Source: Hyphomicrobiaceae bacterium
GTDB taxonomy: Bacteria; Pseudomonadota; Alphaproteobacteria; Rhizobiales; Methyloligellaceae
Direction of reading: 5' to 3'
Assembly (NCBI GenBank): GCA_020637815.1
Contig: JACKJS010000001.1
Coordinates: 62,001 to 126,000, forward strand
DNA length: 64,000 nt
The notes beneath the pieces are model-generated. The model was not told the origin of the DNA. It did no database searches and saw only the letters and a program-made list of their open reading frames with translations. The first letter of the stretch is position 1, and each line of letters starts with the position of its first letter. Made by a program: the position numbers and the translations under genes. Of this stretch, positions 26,990 through 35,132 are shown piece by piece.

Positions 26990-27168
26990 GCTTGGCACTA
27001 CCATTCTGACGCAGAGGGTGCATTCGTTAGTTGCCGCCTTTTTGCGTCCTCGGGTGCCCGCTACGGGTCGTTGGCCGCCCTCGCTCGCATCCGCCTCCTA
27101 GGCCTGGTTCGTTTCCAAAAGCGGAGGCTTGGAATTGGGCGCCCGCGTATGACAGCGGGCGTTTTGTC
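26990..27168 (+). ncRNA. candidate small RNA ending at the orphan terminator
   Basis: The 240-bp gap between two minus-strand genes ends in a strong plus-strand terminator. Just before it a second hairpin can form (GCCTCC near 27092 with GGAGGC near 27123), whose 5' arm presents an anti-Shine-Dalgarno CCUCC. Two hairpins followed by a U-run is the usual layout of alphaproteobacterial trans-acting sRNAs. The 5' end is a guess and no promoter could be fixed. Confidence 0.25.
27140..27167 (+). terminator. plus-strand rho-independent terminator without an obvious gene
   Basis: A perfect 7-bp stem (CGCCCGC at 27140-27146 with GCGGGCG at 27155-27161) and then TTTTGT. It points rightwards, yet the nearest plus-strand gene ends 800 bp earlier at 26331. 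It therefore more likely ends an untranslated RNA than that gene. Confidence 0.55.
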
Positions 27169-27174
27169 TGTGAT

Positions 27175-27582
27175 TCAGTGCATTGCCCAAATCAGCACCG
27201 CGACGATGCCGACATAGGTCAAGCCGTGAAGGAGTTGATCGATGCCGAGCGCGTGCCAGAAGCACGCGGTTTGGGGTGTCGCGCTCAGCCGGCGGCCGAC
27301 CTGCTCTTTGGCCCAATCGATGTGGTAGTGGATGACGAACTCTCCGAGGGCAATTTCCAGGGCCAAGAGCAAAGTGGCCGGGGCTAGCACGAGATAGACG
27401 AGGGGTGTCAGCGCGACGTGGATGGCCGCGTGCAGAAGCCCGCCCGGATGGCCGTAAGTACCTTTGTTGCGAAATTGATAGGGCGTCTGGAGAAAGAAGT
27501 CGGCCACCGTATGTTTGACCAATAGGATCGCAACGGCGCTGAGACAAAGAATGGCGATTTCGGGCATGAGTGCGTTTGACAA
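27175..27582 (-). CDS. DUF3307 membrane protein
   Basis: A 135-residue protein with four predicted helices. The block DFFLQTPYQFRNKGTYGHPGG (D29 to G48 or so) followed by HAAIHV, and later HYHIDWAKE, are the conserved motifs of DUF3307. Such proteins are small inner-membrane proteins of unknown role, with histidines and aspartates facing the membrane surface. It lies 31 nt downstream of the cyclase gene on the same strand. Confidence 0.85.
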   Translation of the reverse strand: MSNALMPEIAILCLSAVAILLVKHTVADFFLQTPYQFRNKGTYGHPGGLLHAAIHVALTPLVYLVLAPATLLLALEIALGEFVIHYHIDWAKEQVGRRLSATPQTACFWHALGIDQLLHGLTYVGIVAVLIWAMH

Positions 27583-27613
27583 CGTGTTTTTGGCTTGAAT
27601 GGATTTGGATGAA

Positions 27614-29830
27614 CTATTTCGAGAGCGCTTCTTCGGTACCGTCCCAATCGTCCGGCGGCGGCGTCTTCCGGAAGCGGGCGATACGCTCGCGATAGAGCGC
27701 GTAGAGGTGGGCCATTTGTTCGCCGCCCATCGTTTCGCACGCCTGGAGCAAGCCTTCCGCTTCGTCCCAGTCCATCTTTCGATAGGCGGACAGGAAGTCT
27801 TGGTGCCTGGTGCTAAGGGCGGTGAACGGCTCGCTCCGGCGCACAGTGTCGTTACCCAGGAGTGCGAAAATGCGCGTGGCTTCGGTTTTTCCTTTCACTT
27901 TCAGGAGATCGAGTTCGAGAAAGGCGAAGTCCGCCGCGCGAGATGCCGTCTCTTCTCCGGCGATGGTCACGAGCCCGTAGGTCTTCGATTGTCCCTCGAG
28001 ACGCGAGGCGACATTCACGTTATCGCCGATCACCGAGTAGTCGAAGCGCGTCTCGGAACCGAGATTGCCCACGCAGCATAGGCCCGTGTTCAACCCGATT
28101 CCGATAATGACCGGCTTGTGCGGACGCCCGGCATTCTCGGCGGCCTTTTGCCAGCGCTCGTTCAAGACGGACATCTCGTCGGCCATACGGAGCGCAGCGG
28201 CGCAGGCATGGTTGGCATGATCGGGATCGTCGAGCGGAGCATTCCAGAACGCCATCAAGGCATCGCCCATGAACTTGTCGATCGTGCCTTGCTCATTGAG
28301 GATAATGTTGCTGAGCGGCGTGAAGAGCTCGTTGAGAAATCGCGTCAACTCTTCCGCATCGAGCCCTTCGGAGATCGTCGTGAAGCCGCGCACATCGCTG
28401 AAGAGCAGCGTCATGTCGCGCGTCTCTCCGCCGAGCTTGAGGCGGTCCGGCTCGTCGGCAAGGCGTTCCACGAGGGCGGGCGCCATATAATGAGAGAAGG
28501 CGTTGCGTACGCGGTTGCGTTCCCGTTCCGTGCGGAGAAACACGAAGGACGACCCGGTGAGATAAATCGCGGTGAGGGCGATCGTCGGATAGACGGGATC
28601 GACAAGCCAGCCCCAACTCTTGAAGGCGTGCCACGACATCCAGAGAACGAAGGCGACGGCGAGACCGCCCAGCACGGCGCTGCCAAGCGCGCCCGCGCGG
28701 TAGATCAGAACCGCGATCAGGATACCGAGCAGCAGAATGTAGAGGAGTTCGGCGGGTGTCGCGAAGTCTGGACGAAGGAGATAGCTGCCGCGAATGATCT
28801 GCTCTACGGCTTGGGCGTGGAGTTCGACCCCCGGGACGGAGGCTTCGAGCGGCGTAGCACGAAGGTCGAGCAACCCGGCCGCACTCGTGCCGATCAAGAG
28901 GATGCGACCGGCGATCTCCTCTTCGCCGATCTCCCCGTTCAGCACCTTCCATGCCGGAATGTACCGATCGCGGCTTTGCGGAGAGAAGTGCAGCCACATC
29001 TGACCGTTCGCATCCGTGGGGATTTCGAAGTCGCCCACGCGCACCTTCACGATGCCGGTCTTTTCGCCGAAGGCCTTCTCGCCGCTCGCGCCGGACGATT
29101 TGACGAGATAGGTCGAGGCGCCTTGGGCGACACGCAAGAGATCGGCGGAAAAGGACGGATACAGACTGTCGCGAATGGTGACCAGGATCGGCATCCGGCG
29201 AATGATCTGATCGTTTTCCGGCACCCAATTGAGCGCGCCCGTCCCAATAGCGGGTTCCTGTAGCTTTTCGAGGCTCGAGGTCGCGCCAGGGTAGTACGGG
29301 GCGAAGAGGCGAGGGTCGTCGCCGCCGTGGGAGAACCCGGCCTTGGCGAGCGGCAAGCTACTTTCGTGGCTAGGCGAAGCAATGAAGCCCATGATGACCG
29401 GTGCGGAGCCGATCGCACTGGCAAACATCTGGTCGTTCGAAGGAAGTGCGTCGAGTTCTCTCTTGAGCTCTGTCAGCCGATCCGACTGCGGCCAATACCG
29501 CACCGCGTTGGCCGGCGACATCCGATCGGGTTCCGGGAACACCATATCGAATCCGATCGTGGCCGCGCCCGCATCACGCAGCTTGCCCACGAGATTGCTC
29601 AGCATCGTCCGAGGCCAGGGCCATTGACCGATCCGTTGTAGGGACTCCTCGTCGATATCGACGATACGGACCGGCAGTTCCGGGTCGAATTTCAGCGGCG
29701 CCAAACGCTGATAGGAGTCGAAGACGAGCGATCGTAGACGCGCGACGGGCGCGGGGTCCCAGACGCGAAGCGCCAGGCACGCCAAAATGACGGCGCCGAC
29801 AATCAGTGTATAGAGAAACCGTGGACCCAT
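27614..29830 (-). CDS. CHASE2-domain class III adenylate/guanylate cyclase
   Basis: A 738-residue membrane enzyme. Helix 1 at about residues 5-24 is followed by a periplasmic CHASE2 sensor (about 30-350), three helices (about 355-435) and a class III nucleotide cyclase domain (about 470-640). Catalytic features are visible: the metal Asp in LLFSDVRGFT, DKFMGDALMAFW with the second Asp, and YSVIGDNVNVASRLEG with the transition-state Asn/Arg. A C-terminal ~90-residue helical tail follows. It makes cAMP (or cGMP) on sensing an extracytoplasmic signal. DUF3307 follows in the same transcript. Confidence 0.92.
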   Translation of the reverse strand: MGPRFLYTLIVGAVILACLALRVWDPAPVARLRSLVFDSYQRLAPLKFDPELPVRIVDIDEESLQRIGQWPWPRTMLSNLVGKLRDAGAATIGFDMVFPEPDRMSPANAVRYWPQSDRLTELKRELDALPSNDQMFASAIGSAPVIMGFIASPSHESSLPLAKAGFSHGGDDPRLFAPYYPGATSSLEKLQEPAIGTGALNWVPENDQIIRRMPILVTIRDSLYPSFSADLLRVAQGASTYLVKSSGASGEKAFGEKTGIVKVRVGDFEIPTDANGQMWLHFSPQSRDRYIPAWKVLNGEIGEEEIAGRILLIGTSAAGLLDLRATPLEASVPGVELHAQAVEQIIRGSYLLRPDFATPAELLYILLLGILIAVLIYRAGALGSAVLGGLAVAFVLWMSWHAFKSWGWLVDPVYPTIALTAIYLTGSSFVFLRTERERNRVRNAFSHYMAPALVERLADEPDRLKLGGETRDMTLLFSDVRGFTTISEGLDAEELTRFLNELFTPLSNIILNEQGTIDKFMGDALMAFWNAPLDDPDHANHACAAALRMADEMSVLNERWQKAAENAGRPHKPVIIGIGLNTGLCCVGNLGSETRFDYSVIGDNVNVASRLEGQSKTYGLVTIAGEETASRAADFAFLELDLLKVKGKTEATRIFALLGNDTVRRSEPFTALSTRHQDFLSAYRKMDWDEAEGLLQACETMGGEQMAHLYALYRERIARFRKTPPPDDWDGTEEALSK

Positions 29831-29979
29831 CCCGCTCGTGTTCTGTTGTTCTCGGCCGGGCGAGGGCCCCGCAGCGGCCAGACCCTAGCCGCTGGCGCGG
29901 GCCTGTCAATCGGCCAGAGATGGCGGGATTTGCGCGGGTTCCGCGCGCATAGAATGCGATTCCGGCAAAGCGCGGCGTG

Positions 29980-30255
29980 CTAATCGGCGAACCATTCGGG
30001 CCGTAGATTGCGCCACACGGCTTCCGTTTCGGTGTCGAGCTTGGGATCGAACTTGCGCTTGGCGACCCGCTTTTGCGTCGCTGCCGTACTGCGTTTCGCA
30101 GTCTGGCTCTCACTCACGTAGCCCGGCGATCCGGCGATCCAGCGTGTCTTGCCGCGGTCTGCCATGGCGGGATCGGCGTTCGCGGCAAGCACGGCCAGAC
30201 CGAGAACGAGACCAAAAAAGGAAAGGGTCAGCTGCTTCAGCACTTCGGCTATCAT
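29980..30255 (-). CDS. small exported basic protein
   Basis: A 91-residue protein with an N-terminal hydrophobic signal-like segment (about 8-28, ending ADPAMA). The basic mature part (KRSTAATQKRVAKRKF) ends WRNLRPEWFAD. The ATG at 30255 was chosen because the hydrophobic segment starts there and TTGGAGTCC-like spacing exists upstream. The function is unknown; the ending resembles short periplasmic proteins restricted to Hyphomicrobiales. Confidence 0.6.
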   Translation of the reverse strand: MIAEVLKQLTLSFFGLVLGLAVLAANADPAMADRGKTRWIAGSPGYVSESQTAKRSTAATQKRVAKRKFDPKLDTETEAVWRNLRPEWFAD

Positions 30256-30419
30256 TTTGGAGTCCTCCGGGGCGGAGCGGCGCCGATCGGCGGTTGGAAC
30301 CGCCTCTATATGGTGGGGCATAGGGGCCGGATCAATGCGGTCCCGGAGAGGCCCGCGGCAGGGCGCCAATAACGGAGGATTTATCCTGTTTCCCAGCCAT
30401 CTGGTTTAGAATTGCCCGG

Positions 30420-31046
30420 ATGGATAGACGAACGAAGCCGGCTTACCGGCTGCCGTGGTCGCGAGGCGAGCGGAGCTGTGCGCCCTTTGGACAGAAGGAC
30501 TCCGGTATCCGGTTTCTGGTCTTTGCGGCGGCCTTGTCGACGGCGCTTGCCCCGGTCATCACGCTGCAGGCTTCGGTGCCGGCGCGGGCGGGGCGCTGGC
30601 TGCCCGAGATCGACAATCCCTATTGCGGCATCAAGACGTACACGCTTCGCGACGTGGCGGAGCAGGCCTCCTCCATGACAGATCGCAATGGACGTCCTGT
30701 CATTGTGGTGAATTCGTCGATGCTCCGCGATCATCCGAACTACAGCAAATTCCTGTTGGCCCACGAATGCTGCCATCACACGCTCGGGCACGTCGCCAAG
30801 TTCAAGAAGGATCTCGGTCATGTTGGACCGCAAGCGTTCTTCTATGTCGCACCCGAGCTGAAACGGTTGGAACTCAAGGCCGATTGCTGTGCCGCGAAGC
30901 TCTTGCGCGATCGTCACGAGCCCGAAGGCATCGATGCGGGCGCGGAAGCCATGGCCGAGTTCGGCGACGAGCCAACAGGCGCCTATTATCCGACAGGATT
31001 GGAACGCGTCGATATGATGCGCCGCTGTGGGGCGCTCGACCCGTAG
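30420..31046 (+). CDS. exported zincin-like protein (HECCHH motif)
   Basis: A 208-residue protein with a hydrophobic signal or anchor near residues 31-55. A HExxH zinc motif, written HECCHH, lies near residue 118. A downstream LELKADCCAAKLL near 150 could supply the third ligand, as in M48-like and Abi-type proteins (E-x3-D). Paired cysteines sit within both motifs, which is unusual. Probably a periplasmic zinc peptidase or a non-catalytic relative. It starts with ATG at 30420. Confidence 0.6.
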   Translation: MDRRTKPAYRLPWSRGERSCAPFGQKDSGIRFLVFAAALSTALAPVITLQASVPARAGRWLPEIDNPYCGIKTYTLRDVAEQASSMTDRNGRPVIVVNSSMLRDHPNYSKFLLAHECCHHTLGHVAKFKKDLGHVGPQAFFYVAPELKRLELKADCCAAKLLRDRHEPEGIDAGAEAMAEFGDEPTGAYYPTGLERVDMMRRCGALDP

Positions 31047-31190
31047 GCCGATCACCTGGGACATCGGTCTTTACGGATGACGGTCTTGAGCGCCATATCT
31101 CGACCTCGGCGCACGCTGGAATCGCTTCGAGGGAATTCCGGCGCAGATTGGTCAAGGGTCACGGGCGGCGATGAGGCGGCGTTGACACAG

Positions 31191-32066
31191 ATGGCATCAC
31201 GAATCGGAGAGGCTGCCGCGCGGGCGATGCTCTTGGGCTGGATCGCAGTTCTCCTGAGTGTTGCCACGCTTCACGATGCCGTGCCCGTCAACGCGGAGGA
31301 TGCACCGCCGCTGCGCGTCTGCGCCGACCCCGGCAATCTTCCGTTCTCGAACGACAAAGGCGAGGGGTTCGAGAACAAGCTCGCCGAACTGATCGCGAAG
31401 GACCTGGGGCGCGAACTTTCCTATACGTGGTTCACGGAGAGCACAGGCTACGTTCCCAACACGATTGGGAAAGACGCGTGCGATCTGGTGATGGGCTACG
31501 CGCAAGGCACGGGACTCATCGACGACACGAATCCCTATTACTACACATCCTACGTCCTCATCACGCGTGCGGACGATACAAGCCTCGCCGGCATTGCGTC
31601 CTTGTCCGATCCCCGGCTGCGGTCGAAGAGCATCGGTCTCGTGGCGCATACGCCGCCCGCCAGCATCCTCTCGATGCATGGCTTGATCGGCAACATGAAG
31701 CCGTTCGATTTTCGCTCAGGGGAGAGCCAATCGAACATGGCGCAAACGATGATCGGGGAGATCGAGTCCGGGCAACTCGACGCAGGAATTCTTTGGGGTC
31801 CCGTTGGCGGCTATTACGCCGCCCGCGCTGATGTCCCGCTTGTCGTCACGCCGCTGGTCAAGGAGAGCGCTGGTCCCACGACATTTTACGGGATTACCTT
31901 CGGTATTCGGCCGAACGAACCTCAATTCAAGCACCAGGTGAACAAGGTTCTCGCGGACAATCGCGATAGGATCATCTCGATCCTGCAAGACTACGACGTG
32001 CCGGTTTTGGATCAAGACGGACAACCGGCCGGGACGGGGAGCGCCGGTGCGCAGCCGGGCCAATAG
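31191..32066 (+). CDS. quinoprotein-dehydrogenase-associated periplasmic binding protein (MoxJ/XoxJ-like)
   Basis: A 291-residue substrate-binding-fold protein. RVCADPGNLPFSN near residue 36 and later GYAQGTGLIDDTNPYYYTSYV (residues ~95-115) are typical of the family found next to PQQ-dependent methanol and ethanol dehydrogenases. MoxJ and XoxJ are thought to help assemble or interact with the dehydrogenase rather than import a solute. A signal sequence is formed by residues 10-35. The ATG at 31191 is preferred over 31077. No dehydrogenase gene is in the window; a second PQQ-linked binding protein converges on it. Confidence 0.85.
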   Translation: MASRIGEAAARAMLLGWIAVLLSVATLHDAVPVNAEDAPPLRVCADPGNLPFSNDKGEGFENKLAELIAKDLGRELSYTWFTESTGYVPNTIGKDACDLVMGYAQGTGLIDDTNPYYYTSYVLITRADDTSLAGIASLSDPRLRSKSIGLVAHTPPASILSMHGLIGNMKPFDFRSGESQSNMAQTMIGEIESGQLDAGILWGPVGGYYAARADVPLVVTPLVKESAGPTTFYGITFGIRPNEPQFKHQVNKVLADNRDRIISILQDYDVPVLDQDGQPAGTGSAGAQPGQ

Positions 32067-32068
32067 CG

Positions 32069-33412
32069 CTACATCTTGCAGACGCTCTCCGGTTCGTCGA
32101 TGCCGAGCGTGTCCACCTCGATCTCCGGATGACTCGCGTGCGGGAAGCCCTTTTGCGGCGACACCGAAACCGGCACCTTCTCGGTCGCGATCAGGATCGG
32201 CTGGCGGAACTGACCGTCCCAGGGCCGGAACTGCTGCTTGATGCCTTTGAACGGCGCGAGTTGCAGGTCGGGCCCATGGATGAATGCCGACACCGTCTCG
32301 AAGTCGTTTCCGGGCTTGCGAGTCACCGCTTCGCCGACGGTCCGGACCGCCACATAGGCATCGTAGTCGATCGGCAGCATGAGCCGCTTGAAGCGCTTCT
32401 CGAAGTTGTTGTTCGCTTGCGTCGCGCCCCATTTCTCGTGACCGGGGCTCCACGTTGAGGCTGTCAGGCCGGTCGTTCCGGCCACGATGCGCGGTTCGCC
32501 GCCCCCACGATACGGGATCAAGGGCCCAAACACCTGTGCTTCGTCCGCCACGACGATGACATCGTATTTCGCGCTGGGAACGACAGTCTTGTTGGCGCTT
32601 GCTTCCTTGTGCGGCTGGGCCGGCGGGATTGGGCCCACACCGTCTCGGCGTCCACCGGACACGTCCACATATTCACGAATGTCGACGATGTTCGCGCCGA
32701 AGCGCTTCGCGGCGCGTCCGATCGCATCGCGGTACGCGAGGTCCGCGTCCGAGGAACCGTGTACGAGAAGCCAGTTCTTCCAGTCCATCTTGACGAGATA
32801 TTGCGCGAGTGCGTCTGCCAGCATGTAGCGGTCTGGCACGACATGCATGATGTTGGCGCGGCAGTCCTCTTGCCGCAGCGAGACGTCCTCGGCCCGGATG
32901 TTGAACAGAAGGATCTCCTTGTCCTTCGCCCAGTCCGACAGCTTCAGCAGCGTTGGTGCGGAGGCATCGACCACAATGTAGTGATGGCCGGACGTATAGA
33001 GCTTCTCGAGCGCCGCGACCGCCTCTTCCGGGGATGAGACCGTCTCGACACCAAGGTTGTACAGATGGCCCATGAAACGGCCGCCGGCATTGTTCTCCTT
33101 GATGCCGATCTCGGCGCCGGCGATCCCGGCATCTTCCGGCTCGATATCCAATCGCGAGGCAGGCTCCGGCGCGGCGACCTCTTCGCGCAAATAGCCGATA
33201 TCGACCGGCACCATTTCAGGCGACTGCGGAACCTGGAAACGGACGCCGCCCTCTCGCTGCTCGGACCGTTGGTCCGTGTCGGCGGCGAAGACTGGACCTG
33301 ACGTCGTAGCGGCCAGCAGGGACGTCGCGACGAGCGTTGCAAATGCTAAGACCGTTGACGGTTTGGCGAAGCGCATGACGGGACCTTGGGCGCCGGAACT
33401 GCGTTTCCTCAC
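32069..33412 (-). CDS. ABC-type substrate-binding protein of PQQ-dependent alcohol dehydrogenase system
   Basis: A 447-residue type I periplasmic binding protein (branched-chain amino-acid-binding fold). It matches the family seen in PQQ-alcohol-dehydrogenase gene clusters, with EDAGIAGAEIGIKENNAGGRF near 90-110, a segment whose first part is shared by many members. A signal peptide lies near residues 13-44, and the ATG at 33376 (MRFAKPS) may be the true start. In such clusters it usually travels with ABC ATPase and permease genes, which are not in this window. The stop is 2 nt from that of the MoxJ-like gene. Confidence 0.85.
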   Translation of the reverse strand: MRKRSSGAQGPVMRFAKPSTVLAFATLVATSLLAATTSGPVFAADTDQRSEQREGGVRFQVPQSPEMVPVDIGYLREEVAAPEPASRLDIEPEDAGIAGAEIGIKENNAGGRFMGHLYNLGVETVSSPEEAVAALEKLYTSGHHYIVVDASAPTLLKLSDWAKDKEILLFNIRAEDVSLRQEDCRANIMHVVPDRYMLADALAQYLVKMDWKNWLLVHGSSDADLAYRDAIGRAAKRFGANIVDIREYVDVSGGRRDGVGPIPPAQPHKEASANKTVVPSAKYDVIVVADEAQVFGPLIPYRGGGEPRIVAGTTGLTASTWSPGHEKWGATQANNNFEKRFKRLMLPIDYDAYVAVRTVGEAVTRKPGNDFETVSAFIHGPDLQLAPFKGIKQQFRPWDGQFRQPILIATEKVPVSVSPQKGFPHASHPEIEVDTLGIDEPESVCKM

Positions 33413-33623
33413 ATCCCGATCGAGCCCTCGCCGGCGGTGTCAGAGGGTCGGTCGAGCATTTCGGCATGGTACAAATAGCAAATCCACCATGGCAAGGTGG
33501 AAACCTTGAAGGGATCGTTTTGCAAGGCGACGTGCAAATCTGTCCCGGCCGGCCAATGGCGATTCCTGTTGGTGAAATGCGATCCGCTCCCAAATTGCCG
33601 TACGACAATGATAGGTTGCGGCC

Positions 33624-34283
33624 ATGCAGTTCTCACCTGGCAACGCAATCAGATTCGGTTGGGAGGCGTTCAAGCGGCGCCCCTGGTTCTTTGTCGGGGC
33701 AATGCTGATCCTCGTGGCCGCAAACATAGCCGCCAGCATCGTGAGCGGTGCGGTCGATACTGTGACAGGCGGTTCGATGGACGAGCCGACGTTGGTAGGA
33801 AATCTGGTCAGCTATTTGCTTGGCATATTGATCAGTATGGGGATGACGGCCTTTTTCCTGGCGGCGCACGACAATCCCGACGGGGTGGAGTACGCGGCCC
33901 TCTGGCACCCCAAGCCGTTCTGGAATTTTTTCGCGGCCTCGGTGTTGGCTTCGCTCGCAGTGGGCATCGGTCTCGTGCTGTTGATCGTGCCGGGCCTTAT
34001 CGCGATGGTCCTGTTTATGTTCGCGACCCTGCTCGTCATCGATCGGGGCCTCGGTCCCGTCGAAGCCATGCAGGAGAGCATGCGTCTCACGAAAGGCTAT
34101 CGCTGGCCGTTGTTCGGGCTGATCTTGCTCTTGGCGCTGGTCATATTTGTCGGCGTCTTGGCGCTCGGCGTGGGCGTGCTGGTCGCGGGACCCGTGGCCG
34201 GCCTTGCCTATGTCCATGCTTACCGGATGCTGTCCGGTGGAGCGCCGCGGATTCAGCCGCCAGACGCGCGGCTCGATATCTGA
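33624..34283 (+). CDS. multi-helix membrane protein, copy 1 of a tandem pair
   Basis: A 219-residue integral membrane protein with about four to six helices. A conserved core includes GWEAFKRRPWFFVGA near 12-26, LLIVPGLIAMVLFMF near 116-130 and EAMQESMRLTKG near 144-155. The layout resembles the glycerophosphodiester-phosphodiesterase-type membrane domain, but I cannot assign function. It is followed 101 bp later by a close paralogue with the same boundaries. Confidence 0.75.
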   Translation: MQFSPGNAIRFGWEAFKRRPWFFVGAMLILVAANIAASIVSGAVDTVTGGSMDEPTLVGNLVSYLLGILISMGMTAFFLAAHDNPDGVEYAALWHPKPFWNFFAASVLASLAVGIGLVLLIVPGLIAMVLFMFATLLVIDRGLGPVEAMQESMRLTKGYRWPLFGLILLLALVIFVGVLALGVGVLVAGPVAGLAYVHAYRMLSGGAPRIQPPDARLDI

Positions 34284-34384
34284 GCGGACGAGACGGTTCG
34301 GCGGGCGCACTGTCTGCCGAGGATTGCCGAGGGACATCCGCAGCGTGCCTTAGGGTTCCGTCACGCAACAATGCAGAGTGTGCT

Positions 34385-35044
34385 ATGCGGTTTTCACCCC
34401 TGTCTGCGATAGAGTTCGGCTGGGAGACGTTCAAGAAGCGTCCCTGGTTCTTCGCCGGCGCCGTCGTCATTTTGCTCGTGGCAAACATCCTCAACGTCGG
34501 CATCACGAGCGGGGTCAACACCCTGTCAGGCGGCACGCTCGAAGAGCCAACTCTCTTTGCAAATCTCGTCAACCTTGCCTTGAGCGCCTTGATCCTCATG
34601 GGAGCAGTAGCGTTCTTTCTGGCGGCCCATGACGATCCCAATGGCGTGGACTACTCGGTCCTGTGGCATCCGACACCCTATTGGAAGTTCTTTGCCGCTT
34701 CGCTTTTGACATCTCTCGCCATTGGCTTCGGACTCGTGCTCCTGATCGTGCCGGGCCTGATCGCCATGGTGCTGTTCATGTTCTCCACCTTCCTCGTCGT
34801 CGACCGAGGAGTGGGGCCGTTCGAGGCCATGCGAGCGAGCATGGAACTGACGAAGGGCAACCGCTGGCCGGTGTTCGGGTTTGCCGTCCTGACGGCGCTC
34901 ATCGTCGTGCTCGGCGTTCTGGCGCTTGGGGTTGGCCTGCTCGTGGCTGTACCGATCGTGGGACTCGCCACGGCCTATGCCTACCGGTTCTTGTCGGGCG
35001 GACCCGAGAACGCCGCCGCCGCCGATGCGGAACTCGCGGCCTGA
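34385..35044 (+). CDS. multi-helix membrane protein, copy 2 of a tandem pair
   Basis: A 219-residue protein, the same length as the copy upstream. The two align end to end without gaps in the conserved core (FGWETFKKRPWFFAGA, FFLAAHDDPNGVDYS, LLIVPGLIAMVLFMF, EAMRASMELTKGNRWP). This is a tandem duplication that has diverged at the C-terminus. The ATG is at 34385. A minus-strand terminator for the converging pqq operon follows. Confidence 0.75.
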   Translation: MRFSPLSAIEFGWETFKKRPWFFAGAVVILLVANILNVGITSGVNTLSGGTLEEPTLFANLVNLALSALILMGAVAFFLAAHDDPNGVDYSVLWHPTPYWKFFAASLLTSLAIGFGLVLLIVPGLIAMVLFMFSTFLVVDRGVGPFEAMRASMELTKGNRWPVFGFAVLTALIVVLGVLALGVGLLVAVPIVGLATAYAYRFLSGGPENAAAADAELAA

Positions 35045-35075
35045 GGCTGACGCCTTTAGGTTTCGACTGTTCGCC

Positions 35076-35107
35076 AAAAAAGAAAGGCACCCCGCGATGA
35101 GGGCGCC
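35076..35107 (-). terminator. rho-independent terminator of the pqqCDE operon
   Basis: On the minus strand a 7-bp GC-rich stem (arms 35101-35107 and 35086-35092, one G-U pair) is followed by TTTCTTTTTT. It lies 26 bp beyond the pqqE stop and ends leftward transcription. Confidence 0.7.
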
Positions 35108-35132
35108 TTCGGAACTGGGCTCCTAATGCCGT

